Source: Ctena decussata
Lineage: Eukaryota; Mollusca; Bivalvia; Lucinida; Lucinidae
NCBI GenBank assembly: GCA_963989385.1
Contig: OZ022500.1
Coordinates: forward strand, 108,851,842-108,915,841
DNA length: 64,000 nt
Reading direction: 5' to 3'
The stretch's first letter is position 1; every line of letters begins with the position of its first letter. The position numbers and the translations under genes are program-made. Below the pieces are notes generated by a model, which saw nothing but the letters and a program-made list of their open reading frames with translations, did no database searches and was not told the origin of the DNA. Below are positions 31,133 to 42,293 of this stretch, one piece after another.

Positions 31133-33155
31133 AACAAGAGGTCCATGATGGACCTAAATCGCTCACCTAATTTATGATGAAATAACATAGGAGATCATCT
31201 ATTGATGATGATTCAATTGGAGCAATTCTGCACTTTCCAATCCATTATTCTGACAAAGTTTCTTGAAGATTGGATCAAAACTGTGCCCTCTAGAGTGTAC
31301 ACAATGTTTTTCTAAGATCTGATCTAGTGAACTTGTTATTGACCTGACATACTCCTGTTTCAAACTTTTTTCATGGAGATAAAAATTGTGACAAAATTTC
31401 ACAAAGATGCAATGGAAAATGAAGCCTTTATTGTGTACCCAAGTTTTTTTTTCCTAAGATTTGAGCTAGTGACCTAGTTTTTGATACAACATGACCCAGT
31501 TTAAAACATGGACTATATTTCAAGAAGATGAACATTCTTATAAAGTTTCATGAAGATTGAATCAAAATTGTGCCGTCTAGAGTGTACACAAGGTTTTACT
31601 AAGATTTGTTCTGGTGACCTAGTTTTCGACCCGACATAACCTAGTTTATTTGGCCTAGATTTCATGAAGATACCCATTCTGACAAAGTTTCATGAAGATT
31701 GGATCAAAACTGTGCCCTCTAGAGTGTACACAAGGTTTTACTAAGATTTGTTCTGGTGACCTAGTTTTTGACCTGACATGACCTAGTTTCATATTTGGCC
31801 TAGATTTCATTAAGATAATCACTCTGACAAAGTTTCATGAACATTGCATCAAAATTGCGCCCTCTAGAGTGTACACAAGGTTATACTAAGAATTGACCTG
31901 GTGACCTAGTTTTTCATCCGACATGACCTAGTTTCATATTTGGCCTAGATTTGATCAAGATAATCATTCTGACAAAGTTTCATGAACATTGCATCAAAAC
32001 TCTGCCCTCTAGAGTGTACACAAGGTTTTACTAAGATTAGACCCGGTGACCTAGTTTTTAATCTGACATGACCTAGTTTCATATCTGGCCTAGATTTTAT
32101 GAAGATAATCATTCTGACAAAGTTTCATGAACATTGAATCAAAACTGTGCCCTCTAGAGTGTACACAAGGTTTTACTAAGAATTGACCTGGTAACCTAGA
32201 AATTGACCCGACATGACCTTATTTCATATCTGGTCTAGATTTCATGAAGATTATCATTCTGACAAAGTTTCATGAACATTGGATCAAAACTGTGCCCTCT
32301 AGAGTATACACAAGGTTTTACTAAGATTTGACCTGGTGACCTAGTTTTTGATCTGACATGACCTAGTTTCTTATTTGGCCTAGATTTTATGAAGATAATC
32401 ATTCTGACAAAGTTTCATGGAGATTCGATCAAAACTGTGCCCTATAGACTGTTCACAAGTTTTTTTTAGGATTTGACCTGGTGACCTAGTTCTTGACCCG
32501 ACATAACCTTTCTTCAAATCTGGCCTAGACTTTATAAAGATAAACATTCTGACAAAGTTTCATGAAGACTGGATCAAAACTGTGCCCCCTATAGTGTACA
32601 CAAGATTTTACTTTGATTTGACCTGGTGACCTAGTTTTTAACCCGACAAGACCTAGTTTCATACTGGGCCTAGATTTCATGTAGATTATCATTCTGACAA
32701 AGTTTCATGAAGCTTGGATCAAAACTGTGCCCTCTAGGTCATTTAAAGATCTATTTCTACTTTTAGCTCTGGTTTCATTTCAATTTTTAGCTCTGGTGGC
32801 CATTTTGTTCAATGGAGCATAACCGTTTTAGCAATTTCTGTTAAGGGCCATTAGTCGAACATTTCTGTGAAATTATTTTGAAATCCATCTACTGGCTTGA
32901 GAGGAGATGTTGTTTAAAGGATTTTCTATTTTTAGCTCTGGCGGCCATCTTGTTCAGTGGAGCGGAACCATTTTAGCAATTTTGGTTCAGGGCTACAAGG
33001 AAAACATTTGTGTGAAATTATTTTGAAATCGGTCCTCTGGTCTACGAGGAGATGTCGTTTGAAGAAATTGTTGACGACGGACGGACGGACAGACGGACGG
33101 ACGGACGGACGGTGCGTTTTGATATGCCACCCGAAGTTCCTTCGGGGGCATAAAA
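31133..33155. mobile_element. 2-kb element: terminal hairpins, ~142-bp tandem array, GGAC repeats
   Basis: It starts ACAAGAGGTCCATGATGGAC (hairpin 31139-31155) with CGCTCACCT just after, and ends GACGGACGGACGGACGGACG (33074-33113) followed by CACCCGAAGTTCCTTCGGGG (hairpin 33130-33146) and GCATAAAA. Between lie about ten copies of a ~142-bp unit containing CAAAACTGTGCCCTCTAGAG, ACACAAGGTTTTACTAAGAT and GTGACCTAGTTTTTGA, then two to three ~130-bp units with TTTAGCTCTGG(T/C)GGCCAT. No ORF. It interrupts the LINE fragment. Both ends carrying hairpins is unusual for a classic TIR transposon. Confidence 0.8.
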
Positions 33156-33347
33156 ATCATATTTGTACGAAAAACAGTGAAACATATTGAAGTTTTATTC
33201 AGTGAAACCCTTACATGTAATAGAAAAAAATGAATGCAAATTCGGTACTTAAATATCTAAATTAAAAGTCTAACTTAAAGAAACTTTCATTTCCTTATGT
33301 AATAGAGGGCACAAACACAAACATTTTGCTGAAATCTACATGACCAG

Positions 33348-35304
33348 AGGACCAATGGTCCTGTAGCTCACCTGACACCTTCTGTCAACCGACAAAATTT
33401 GTCATTTCGTTTTTTTGTTACCTTTGATAATCTTATGTCTTCATGTAGGCCATTAGGCCTTTGGTGTTTGATTGGATTGACTTGTTGCTTAACGTCAACG
33501 GTAAACAACTATGGTCATGTCGGGACGGTCAGTTAACCTAACCACACTATTCCTGGGCAGGCTTAGACCTCCTAATCGGTTAACCAGTACTAAGTGCACA
33601 TACTTTCGCCAGTAACTGACAACTGCCCATCTTGGCTAGGCCTTTGGTTCTGGAGAAGAATATTTTTCTAGGGTTTTTACCATATATTGGCATGGTGGCC
33701 ATGTTGGTCATGTGACAAACACCATCTGAACATACTTTTAATTCCTTTGGCCCACTGAAGCTTCATATGAAATATGGCCTCAATCGGCCCAGTGGCTTCA
33801 GAGGAGATGACTGAGAATGTTACAAAAACAATTCAGTGTCCTTGAACAACGGATAGAAAATAACCTTTACCTTAAGCGACATAATTTCTTCATCTTGTCC
33901 TTTAGTTAACCATATATACCAAACATTACACCTTAAACTTAATTTCTGAGAAATCCACTGTATAGCCATTTTTCCATACAAAAGCATAATGTACCAAAGT
34001 TGACCTTGCGTTAATTAGGTCAAGGTCAACCTACAGTCCTCATTTGTATAAACTATAATGGGCTTGAATGCCCAAATGCTACATACCAGGTTTGAAGGTC
34101 ATAGGCCTTTCGGTTCTGGAGGAGAAAAGTTTTTGAAGGGATTTTACCATATATGGGCGTGGTTGCCACCTTGGTCATGTGACCAAGACCATCTGAACAA
34201 ACTTTAATTCCTTTGACCTTCTGATTCTTCATATAAAATATGGCTTCAAGCGGCCCAGTGGCTTCAGAGGAGATAATTGATTGGAAATGTTGACAGGAGA
34301 CAGAATCTCAGTGTCCTTCAACAAAGGTCAAAGAATGACGTATGTGACGTAATTTCTTCGTCTGGTCATTTAGTTAGCCATATATACCAAATATTATACC
34401 TTGAACTTAAATAGTTTCTGAGAAATCCACTGTTTAAGCATTTTTCCATACAAAAGCACAACGTACCAAAGTTGCCGTGTCGTTTATTAGGTCAAGGTCA
34501 ATCTACAGTCATTATTTGTACAAACTATAGTGAGCTTGAACGCCCATTGCTACATACAAGGTTTAAAGGTTATAGGCCGTTCGGTTCTGGAGAAGAAGAA
34601 TTTTGAAGCCTTTTTACCATATATGGGCATGGCGGCTATCTTGGTCATGTGACCCATATACTCCGAACAAACTGTAATTCCTTTGGCCCACTGAAGCTTC
34701 ATATGAACTATGGCTTCGATCGGCCCAGTGGCTTCAGAGGAGATGATGATTGAAAATGTTGACAGGAAACAGAATCTTAGTGGCCTAGAACGATGTCAAA
34801 GAATGACCTTGACCTTAAGTGACATAAATTCTTCATCTGGTCATTTAGTAAACAACATAAACCTAATAATATACCTTATACTTAAATAATATCTGAGATA
34901 TACACTGTTTAGGCATTTTCCCATACAAAAGCATAACGTACCAAAGTTGACCGTGTCGTAAATTAGGTCAAGCTCAACCTACGGTCATCATTTGTGCAAA
35001 CTATGATGGGTCCCACGCTACATACCAGGTTTCAAGGTCATTCGAGCCTTTCCGTTCTAGAGAAGAAGATTTTTGAAGGTTTTTTACCATATATGGGCGT
35101 GGCCGCTTTCTTGGTCATGTGACCCAGATACCCCGAACAAACTTTCGTTCCGGCTCCAAATGAAATATGGTTTCAATCAGTCTAGTGAATTCAGAGGAGT
35201 AGATGTTTGAATATGTTGAAGACGGACGGACGGACGGACGGATGACGGATGCCTGGCTATACTATGAGCTCACCTATGAGCCTAAAGACTTAGGTGAGCT
35301 AAAA
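33348..35304 (+). mobile_element. ~1.95-kb element: terminal hairpins and four ~465-bp tandem units
   Basis: Start hairpin AGGACCAATGGTCCT (33348-33362) then GTAGCTCACCTGA; end GGACGGACGGACGGACGG, a GAGCTCACCTATGAGCC / TAGGTGAGCTAAAA hairpin. The four internal units each contain ACCATATATGGGCGTGG, TTGGTCATGTGACC, GGCCCAGTGGCTTCAGAGGA and AAGGTCAA motifs (ACCATAT at about 33679, 34146, 34616, 35085). Related, often inverted copies occur at 8.9, 41.3, 42.6, 43.2, 44.4, 48.1 and 51.8 kb. It is interrupted by a SINE body. Confidence 0.8.
33466..33636 (-). mobile_element. SINE body (5'-truncated), 12-bp target duplication
   Basis: On the minus strand it matches the 3' body of the full SINE at 59407-59680 (GGGCAGTTGTCAGTTACTGG, CTTAGTACTGGTTAACCG, GTTAACTGACCGTCCCGACA). 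The tRNA head is missing. TAGGCCTTTGGT flanks it on both sides (33454-33465, 33637-33648), so it integrated as a 5'-truncated copy into the first unit of the hairpin element. Confidence 0.85.
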
Positions 35305-38190
35305 ATCTCATCGGTTCAGAAGTAACATTGGCACATTTTAACACAGAGGCCCTTTTTCCTACTTCAGTTTTCTGCTTTACTTGTTATAGCTTTTTGACCG
35401 CAATGTAGTATCTTTTTAAAGCTAAGTTATAAACACTTCTAAAAGTTTATTTTTTCTTTTCCAACGTTGATTGTATAAATTATAAGTCAATAAAAGAGGG
35501 CTTTGATGTGCAATGTATCCGTAATGTATAGGTTTATTCAAATTCTAAATATAATTTAAGAATTCAATTTATATAGGCCTTTCTAATTTTTGCATGGAAA
35601 CAATCTCTGTCGGGGACCTCATTATTTGACTTACAACTTTTGTATCCAGGAATACTTACTGACCAGCATTTATATTGAAATTTAAAGCATTTTAATTTCA
35701 AATTAAACTATTTGTGCTTCAAGTATGAATGAGACTTCGATTTAAGACAGTTTTAAGCATTTAAACTGATTCCGAAATACAAATATTCAGGCATTTGGCA
35801 CTCGAAACCAAAATTATTTCATATTTTGAAATATGTAAAAATCCAATGTTAAACTGTGACGTCATAAAAGACCTTATGGATTATTAATGTGATCGGACTT
35901 ATATCAACTCTGATGGTAAAAAATTAATAAACTCTACTCTGAAAGTCTATTAAACATTTGATATATCTTTTCAACATTTAGTTGCTTGGAGCAACGCGCA
36001 CTTATATAGATATGGAAAAAAGACGCCTTCTCATTTGACCTTTAATACTTGTTATTGCATAAAAAGCAGTGCCGAGAGGTATTAACAGGCGTGCATCAAC
36101 CGGCGAAAAGCCGAGTTTAAACAAGGGTTTTCACGCGCTGTGGATGCACGATGACAGAACTTTCATTATGCTTGTGCCGGGCCACTAAATAAATCCGTCA
36201 TGCAACTTTGTCTCTCCCGTTTCGGTCGAATTACAAAAATGGTGGTGCGCTAATTAAGTATACCTATATGACGTCATTATGCCTTTGTAATCTGACGTCA
36301 TCGCCGTGACTCAGGTTTAAAGCGATGTTGTTTGCATTCTTGCGATGCTAAATGGAGAGTAAATAAGTGTTTAAGAAAACATGCATCTCAAGCTTTCATC
36401 AATCAAGAACTGCAGGATGGAATATGAGTGGCTAAGGCTTGTTCTTCATGAACATTATTGCTCAAGGTATTTGCTTTTTGTTGATAAATTTGCAATCTAT
36501 TTTGCAACAACTACAACGACCATCTTGGACAATTTTCCGAAATATTGAGGTGAATAGGATGCTGGAAGCCATTTTGAATAGTTGAATGCTTTCGGACCAG
36601 GAAGACGAATATTAGTAAAAAGATGCACTAGCGCGCTGGCTGTCAAACGGTGAAAAAATAAAGTGCCATTTTTTTCTCTAATTTTAACAAATAATTCGTT
36701 GTATTTATGCAATAACAGCGATCAAACATTTGTTTCCAATGCATTAACTTTTGCCATGTCCCTCGTGAGATATTGAAAAGCTCGGCCTTCGGCCTCGGTT
36801 TCCAACATCTCTCTCTGGACCTAGAATAATTGTTTAGCTATAAAAACTCCTCAACTGATACATGGACAAGGAAAACGCATAGGTAGAATAAGGCATTGTA
36901 GACGATCAATAGGTTAACCGATTCACCAAACAGAGTAGCCCAAGATCAGACGTCACAAATGTGGCTTCAGATCAAGGTCTACACTGTTTGTCTGAAATAT
37001 TAAACCTTTTAAGATAATTTATTAAAAATAAATTAAAGCTGACAGTCCTTGCACTGGAAATGGACCCGTCGAAAAGCCAGATAGAAGAATGAATTTGTCA
37101 TCCATCCATGGGTTAAGGACTGAAATGGTATATATTTTCCATTGATCTATAATTATCCTGTTTGTAGCCAACACCCACAACTTCACAGAGAACGCACAAC
37201 GTTGAAACAACAGCGGAGCAAAAATCAATTTGTGTAATGGCGATGAATCCGGGTCGACATGATGTTTATCAACGTTATGAGACTTTTTGGTTGCTAAACG
37301 TAGCTTCTCGTTACCTGAAACTGTAATATAAGTTTTAATGTACTATAATACAGTCACAATTTTGGTAAAATATAGGTCATGTGAAGTTTGCTTCAGAAAT
37401 ATGTCTGTACATGTCTTTTATTTATCACTTCTTCGTATAAGCTTTCTAATTTTGATGCAGTTTTTAAGTTATGTATGCTTTATTTACCCTTTTTGACGTC
37501 TCCAATTTCAGAATTAAAAACAAAAGCAAAATGTTGATACTGGAGTGCTTTGTTTCCACTGTACCCAGTTAATAGACATCTCTAACATGGATGTTCGGAG
37601 CGATATAACAGAGTGGTAATGACACCATGTCTCTAATGAGTGGGGATGTGTTGAAAATCGATGATTTGAACCATGTCGCTTTCGCCGGATGTATACAAAC
37701 TGTGGTATAAAGGAGAACAGCAAGAATTTTATCACTTCAAAAGTTTCTTACAAGCTATGATGCCTTTTTTTCTCTTTTAAAGTTATAAACTGTACTTTTG
37801 GCTTATTCTCGCCACTAATTTGACATATAATGACGTGGTTTATGTCTTCAGAGCATGTATTCATCTATTAATTTGATGAAACGATTGCTATCTTATCCCA
37901 AGATACCCAATTAGGCATTTAAGACTAGATTAGAATTACATAACCACCAGATTATGTTTTAATCCTTCTGCCATAAAGCAGGCGGATGAATCTGCTTATT
38001 CTTACATAGACAAGCTCTGCAAACAGAAGTATTGAAAGGTGAAGGATACGTGTTCATAAAAAATATACTCCACTACTCCATCAAGATGCTATTGTAAACG
38101 AAGGTCATAACTATCAATTTAGCAATGGCGTGTGAGAGGAGTATTTTAACAAATATAGAGTTATTTTGCTTTGCTAGCTTAGCAAAGGAA
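35305..38190. other. No gene recognised
   Basis: A+T-rich sequence with short frames only. A pair of TGACGTCA-like sites lies at about 36270-36303. CTCGGCCTTCGGCCTCGG at about 36781 is a short hairpin. No repeat family seen elsewhere in the window was identified here; this is one of the less repetitive stretches and could be intron or intergenic host DNA. Confidence 0.5.
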
Positions 38191-39165
38191 AAAGATAGGC
38201 AATGATCAGGAATTCATACAATCAAATCCTATATCCCAACCTCAAAACCAAAACGGAAAGAATGCTAACAAATTGACAAATGTTCATGAAAGAAACGCAC
38301 AGTAAACCGAAGGGCGGGTGGGGGGAGGGCAGATGTGTATATAAAGAACACTGGTAAAATTTTCAGTTTTCTCGAACATTGTGTCTCAAAATCATTAAGC
38401 GTTTTGATGGTTTATTTGTTTCAACAGCATACACTGAAGCTAGAGTACTAAGTTATTCAAAAACAAGTTGACTTCAATGTGACATTTTGGCATTGGAACA
38501 CCATTTAAAGCATAAATTCAGTCCTTACCGAGATTCTAAAACGTCTCATGTTATTATGTCTCTCCTCCCCTTTCTCCCCCGCCCCCACCTCATAGACAAA
38601 CTGTTTTATACAATAGTCATAACAAGAATCATAACAAGAACCAGTACTCCACCTGCATTTTTACCGGAATGGTGCTCCATGGTAATTTCAGCATAAAGAT
38701 CATATCCGCTCTAAAACTTTAATTCTGTTCTAGTGATTTTCATGAAACTTGGTACAAATATTAATTATCAACTGGCGATGTATAGAATTAAAGAACTTTA
38801 CTCTACCTACATTTCTGACGGAATTATTTTTTAGTATGCGTATTGTGTCCTCATTTGAAGACATTTTCTCGAAGCTTTAAATATATAACAAATGGTTAGT
38901 TGACGTTTAAAGAATAAGAACTATACCTTTTTTATGAGGAACTGTGGAGGGAGGAGTAGGGAGACATCTGTTGTTCCGAAAACAGAAAAATAGTTTTTTA
39001 TGAAGTATTTGTTTTTCTCCTAGCATGAAGGAAAAAAGCGTTATTGTTGATCCGAAATCAAAATTAACAATGCAGTTGCCTAAAATGAAATGAGAGAACC
39101 AGGGAGCGAGAGAAATGACGCAAAACTGAGTGAATGAAATGACTTAGAAGTCAAAAATACAACTT
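38190..39165. other. Short dispersed repeat start, otherwise unrecognised
   Basis: GATAGGCAATGATCAGGAAT at 38194, continuing ACAATCAAATCCTATATCC, is also seen at 44993-45050 and in part at 52100. The rest holds no recognised feature. Confidence 0.5.
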
Positions 39166-39670
39166 ATATTTTATTTACATCCTTTGAGATCAGAGGTTAG
39201 ATTTTGAGAAATCTAAAATTTGAGATCGATTTAGAATATTATTCTAGATCATCGTCTTCTATATTATTTGGATCCTTTTTAAACTAATCAATCTTTGAAT
39301 CGACTGCCCAATTAAATTAAGAAATTACAGTATGCTTTTTTCTGGTTCGTCACCAGATATTTTCAGGGTCACTGACGAGGCTTTATTAGCCCAAAGCTAC
39401 GTAGTCTGGCCAATGGTCCTACTTCTGTATGTTTTCTCTGCTCTTGAAGGAACTTTTTAAGATTTTAATTTTACCTCACTGCAGCTGGTGTTGTGTCGTG
39501 TGGTGGCCGAAAAACGTTCCCCCGGACATCATCCATAGTGCAGATTATATTTTATTTACATCCTTTGAGATCAGAGGATAGATTCTGAGAAAGCTAAAAT
39601 TTGAGATCGATTTAGACTATTATTCTAGATCATCGTCTTTTATATTATTTGGATCCTTTTGAAATATAAA
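39166..39670. repeat. 0.38-kb repeat, units 1 and 2 (left part)
   Basis: TATATTTTATTTACATCCTT begins at 39166 and again at 39546, a period of 380 bp. The second unit breaks off after GGATCCTTTTGAAAT (about 39670) and resumes at 40258, so it is split by the intervening insert. The same unit is at 13116-13594. Confidence 0.82.
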
Positions 39671-40257
39671 CGTATTCATACCTAATTTAGCGCGACATAC
39701 GCGCGTTTCTGTATTTAATTTCTTCAGTGTCACTAAACCCCAAAAGTTTGATAGAAAAGATATGATGGCAGGTCTCGGCAGGCAACAAGCATCCCTCTCC
39801 GAGCCACACTTACTGTCGCATTCCGCGGGACACATTAGCTTTATACATCAGGTAAGAGACGCCTACGTATTAATCCGCGGGCGCAAGCGTCTCCCCCCCC
39901 CCCCCCCCCCCGAGCCACCTCAACCCCTGCGTCTCGAGAAAGGCGACAGACAAGGGCATCAGGAAAGATGTCCCCCCCCCGAGCCACCTCAACCCCTGCG
40001 TCTCGAGAAAGGCGACAGACAAGGGCATCAGGAAAGAGATGTCCGATGCAGCAGTTACTCGCAAAAAAGCCAAAACAACTCAAAAGAATGGAAGCCAAAC
40101 TCCGCTAAGATTCATGTACTATGACAAGTCAGTCTTAGTTTTAGAATAATTTAGAAATTTTACCAGATATATATCAAAATGAATTAAGTATTTAAATCAG
40201 TATTTAAGTAGTGACCCCAATGCCTGAGAACCAGAATCAATACTGAAGCACTGAAAC
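39671..40257. mobile_element. 587-bp insert with C-rich 66-bp direct duplication
   Basis: The segment separates the two halves of a repeat unit that is continuous elsewhere, so it is an insertion. It contains a C run (39894-39911), then GAGCCACCTCAACCCCTGCG followed by TCTCGAGAAAGGCGACAGAC twice in tandem (39912 and 39979), each preceded by a C run. A 120-codon plus-strand frame (39762-40124) crosses it with a Pro-rich duplicated part; a consensus-like donor GGTAAGAG lies at 39850. I cannot tell whether it is coding. Confidence 0.55.
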
Positions 40258-40446
40258 TAATCTTTCTTTGAATCGACTGTCCAATTAAAATTAAGAAATT
40301 ACAGTATGCTTTTTTCTGGTTTCGTCACCAGATATTTTTAGGGTCACTGACGAGGCTTTATTAGCCGAAACTACGTAGTCTGGCCAATGTTCCTACTTCT
40401 GTATGTATTCTCTGCTCTTGAAGGAACTTTTTAAGATTTTGATTTT
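40258..40446. repeat. 0.38-kb repeat, unit 2 (right part)
   Basis: Continues the unit interrupted at 39670: TTTGAATCGACTGTCCAATT, GGTTTCGTCACCAGATATTT, CGAGGCTTTATTAGCCGAAA, ending TTTTTAAGATTTTGATTTT. Confidence 0.82.
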
Positions 40447-40494
40447 TATGTACCAAGCCGTCATGTGTTAACGGGAAGAAACAAGAAGGTTTTA

Positions 40495-40780
40495 GTTGTT
40501 GTTCCAAGGCGGTAGTTCTGTTGTGGTTCTCTGTTGCCTGTTTTTGGTGTCAGAGTTTCTGTGATGTTTTACCTTATGTATGTTATTATTATTTTTGGTT
40601 CGGTTTGGGTTGCTGAGTGGCCACCTTTTGGGAACAAGCTGCTCACTCGGTTGGCCATATGTTCTCTGTATCTTGATTATTTGTAATCTTAGTTGTTTCC
40701 AACTATGGTTTGAGGGCTGGATTTGGATTTTGATTGTTTCAGTTCCTGGTCTTTGCATACTTTTTACTTTTAGGTCACAT
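40495..40780 (-). repeat. Dispersed repeat related to the long-TIR family
   Basis: On the minus strand it begins AAAAAGTATGCAAAGACCAG then GAACTGAAACAATC; the first ~60 bp recur at 23431-23490 on the plus strand. It aligns loosely, motif by motif (CAGGAACTGA, GAGCAGCTTGTTCCCAAA, GTGGC-CACTCAGCAA), with the inverted-repeat family at 41.0, 42.3 and 44.3 kb. Confidence 0.6.
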
Positions 40781-41042
40781 ATCTTTTACCAGGCTGAATT
40801 GAAAAACAGCAAAACTACGGTACTGTTCCAAATGGACAGTGCTTTCCGACAAACAGTTAGATAATGGTATTGATAGACTATACAACTGCGTATTGATAGA
40901 ATGTGTGACAGTATTGGCCCGGTTTATGTTCTGTTTGCATGCAGCTAGCCGTTATCAAATAGAAAAGTCCACCTTAGGTACTTAAAGAATTATCAATCTG
41001 AACACCAGAAGGCAATAAGACAAACAGATAGTCGTATAAGAA

Positions 41043-41300
41043 AATTTAAAGAGTAACTACACTTCAGGAACTGACTGAATCAGATCCCAAACCCTATCCC
41101 CAACAACAAAGGGAAAGATTGACAAAGACATCCCAACAAACAATAAATTACAAGTAATAAGCCGAGTCAGCTGCTCTTTCCCAAATAGGTGGCAACTCAG
41201 CAATCTTTATTGAACTAAATCAGTTAGACCAACAGAAGGGTTACAACAGACTAAGCAAATTATGCGAAAACATTAACAACTATTTTTACCTATTTTTACC
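41043..41300 (+). repeat. Arm of the long-inverted-repeat element, extra copy
   Basis: Direct-orientation copy of the 42.3-kb arm (AAAGAGTAACTACACTTCAG, CAACAAACAATAAATTACAA, GCTCTTTCCCAAATAGGTGG). Its end is fused to the hairpin of the next element, and the junction is duplicated. Confidence 0.8.
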
Positions 41301-41306
41301 TATTTA

Positions 41307-41337
<31 letters not shown>

Positions 41338-41451
41338 AGGTGAGCTTTTAGTAGCAAATTATACGAAAACATTAACAACTATTTTTACCTATTTTTACCT
41401 ATTTACTTTTTTAACTCACCTGAGCCGAAGGCTCAAAGGTGAGCTTTTAGT
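41254..41451. repeat. 99-bp tandem duplication covering an element junction and hairpin
   Basis: Two copies (41254-41352 and 41353-41451) each run from AGCAAATTAT(G/A)CGAAAA to the palindrome TAGCTCACCT-GAGCC-GAA-GGCTC-AAAGGTGAGCT. The copies are nearly identical. Confidence 0.88.
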
Positions 41452-42293
41452 ATGGCAATGCTCCGTAGTCCGTCCGTCGTCCGTCCGTTTACCATATTCA
41501 AAGGTCTTCTTCTCCAAAACCGCTGGGCCGATCAAAGCCAAATTTTATATGCAGCCTTCATGGGTTGGGGGACCGAAAGTTTGTTCGCGGTATCTGGGTC
41601 ACATGACCAAGATGGCCGCCACGCCCATATATGGTAAAAACCCTTCAAAAATCTTCTTCTACAGAACCAAAAGGCCTTTGACCTTGAAACTTGGTATGTA
41701 GGATTGGGCATGTGGGCCAAACATAGTTTATACAAATGATGACCTTGCGTTGACCTTGACCTATTTTACGGCATGCTCAACTTTGGTACGTTAGGTTTTT
41801 ATATGGGCAAATGCTTAAACAGTGGATTTCTCAGAATCTATTTAAGTCTAAGGTACAATATGTTGCATACATGGTCGACTAAATGACCAGATGAAGATAT
41901 CATGTCACTAAAGGCAAGGTCATTCCGTCGGACCATCCGTCATCAAGATTTTCAAACATCTTCTCCCCTGAAACCACTGGGGTGATTGAAGCAAAATTTC
42001 ATATGGAGTCTCAGTGGGTTGGGGGAACGAAAGTTTATACCCAAAACCGAAAAGGCCTATGACCTTGAAACTTGGTATGTAGCTTTGGGCATGCGAGCCC
42101 ATTATACTTTGTACAAATGATGACCTTGCGTTGACCTTGACCTAATTAATGACATGGTCAACATTTGTATGTTAGGCTTTTATATGGAAAAACGCTTATA
42201 TAGTGGATTTCTCAGAAACTATTTAAGTCTAAGGTACACTATGTGGTAGATATGGTCAACTAAATGACCAGATGAAGATATTATGTCACTGAA
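41310..42293 (-). mobile_element. Hairpin/GGACGG-family element, minus orientation
   Basis: Begins with the GAGCC-GAA-GGCTC hairpin and CGTCCGTCGTCCGTCC, then two ~470-bp units with ATGGCCGCCACGCCCATATA, GACCTTGAAACTTGGTATGT and GATGACCTTGCGTTGACC. It is cut at about 42294 by the long-inverted-repeat element. Confidence 0.75.

Noticed and set aside
31440..32750. CRISPR-like array (regular ~142-bp units)
   Set aside because: Whole units repeat without unique spacers, in eukaryotic DNA, inside a larger element with terminal hairpins.
31133..35304. Calling the hairpin elements Helitrons
   Set aside because: Although hairpins occur at the ends, I could not see consistent TC and CTRR termini or A/T target sites.
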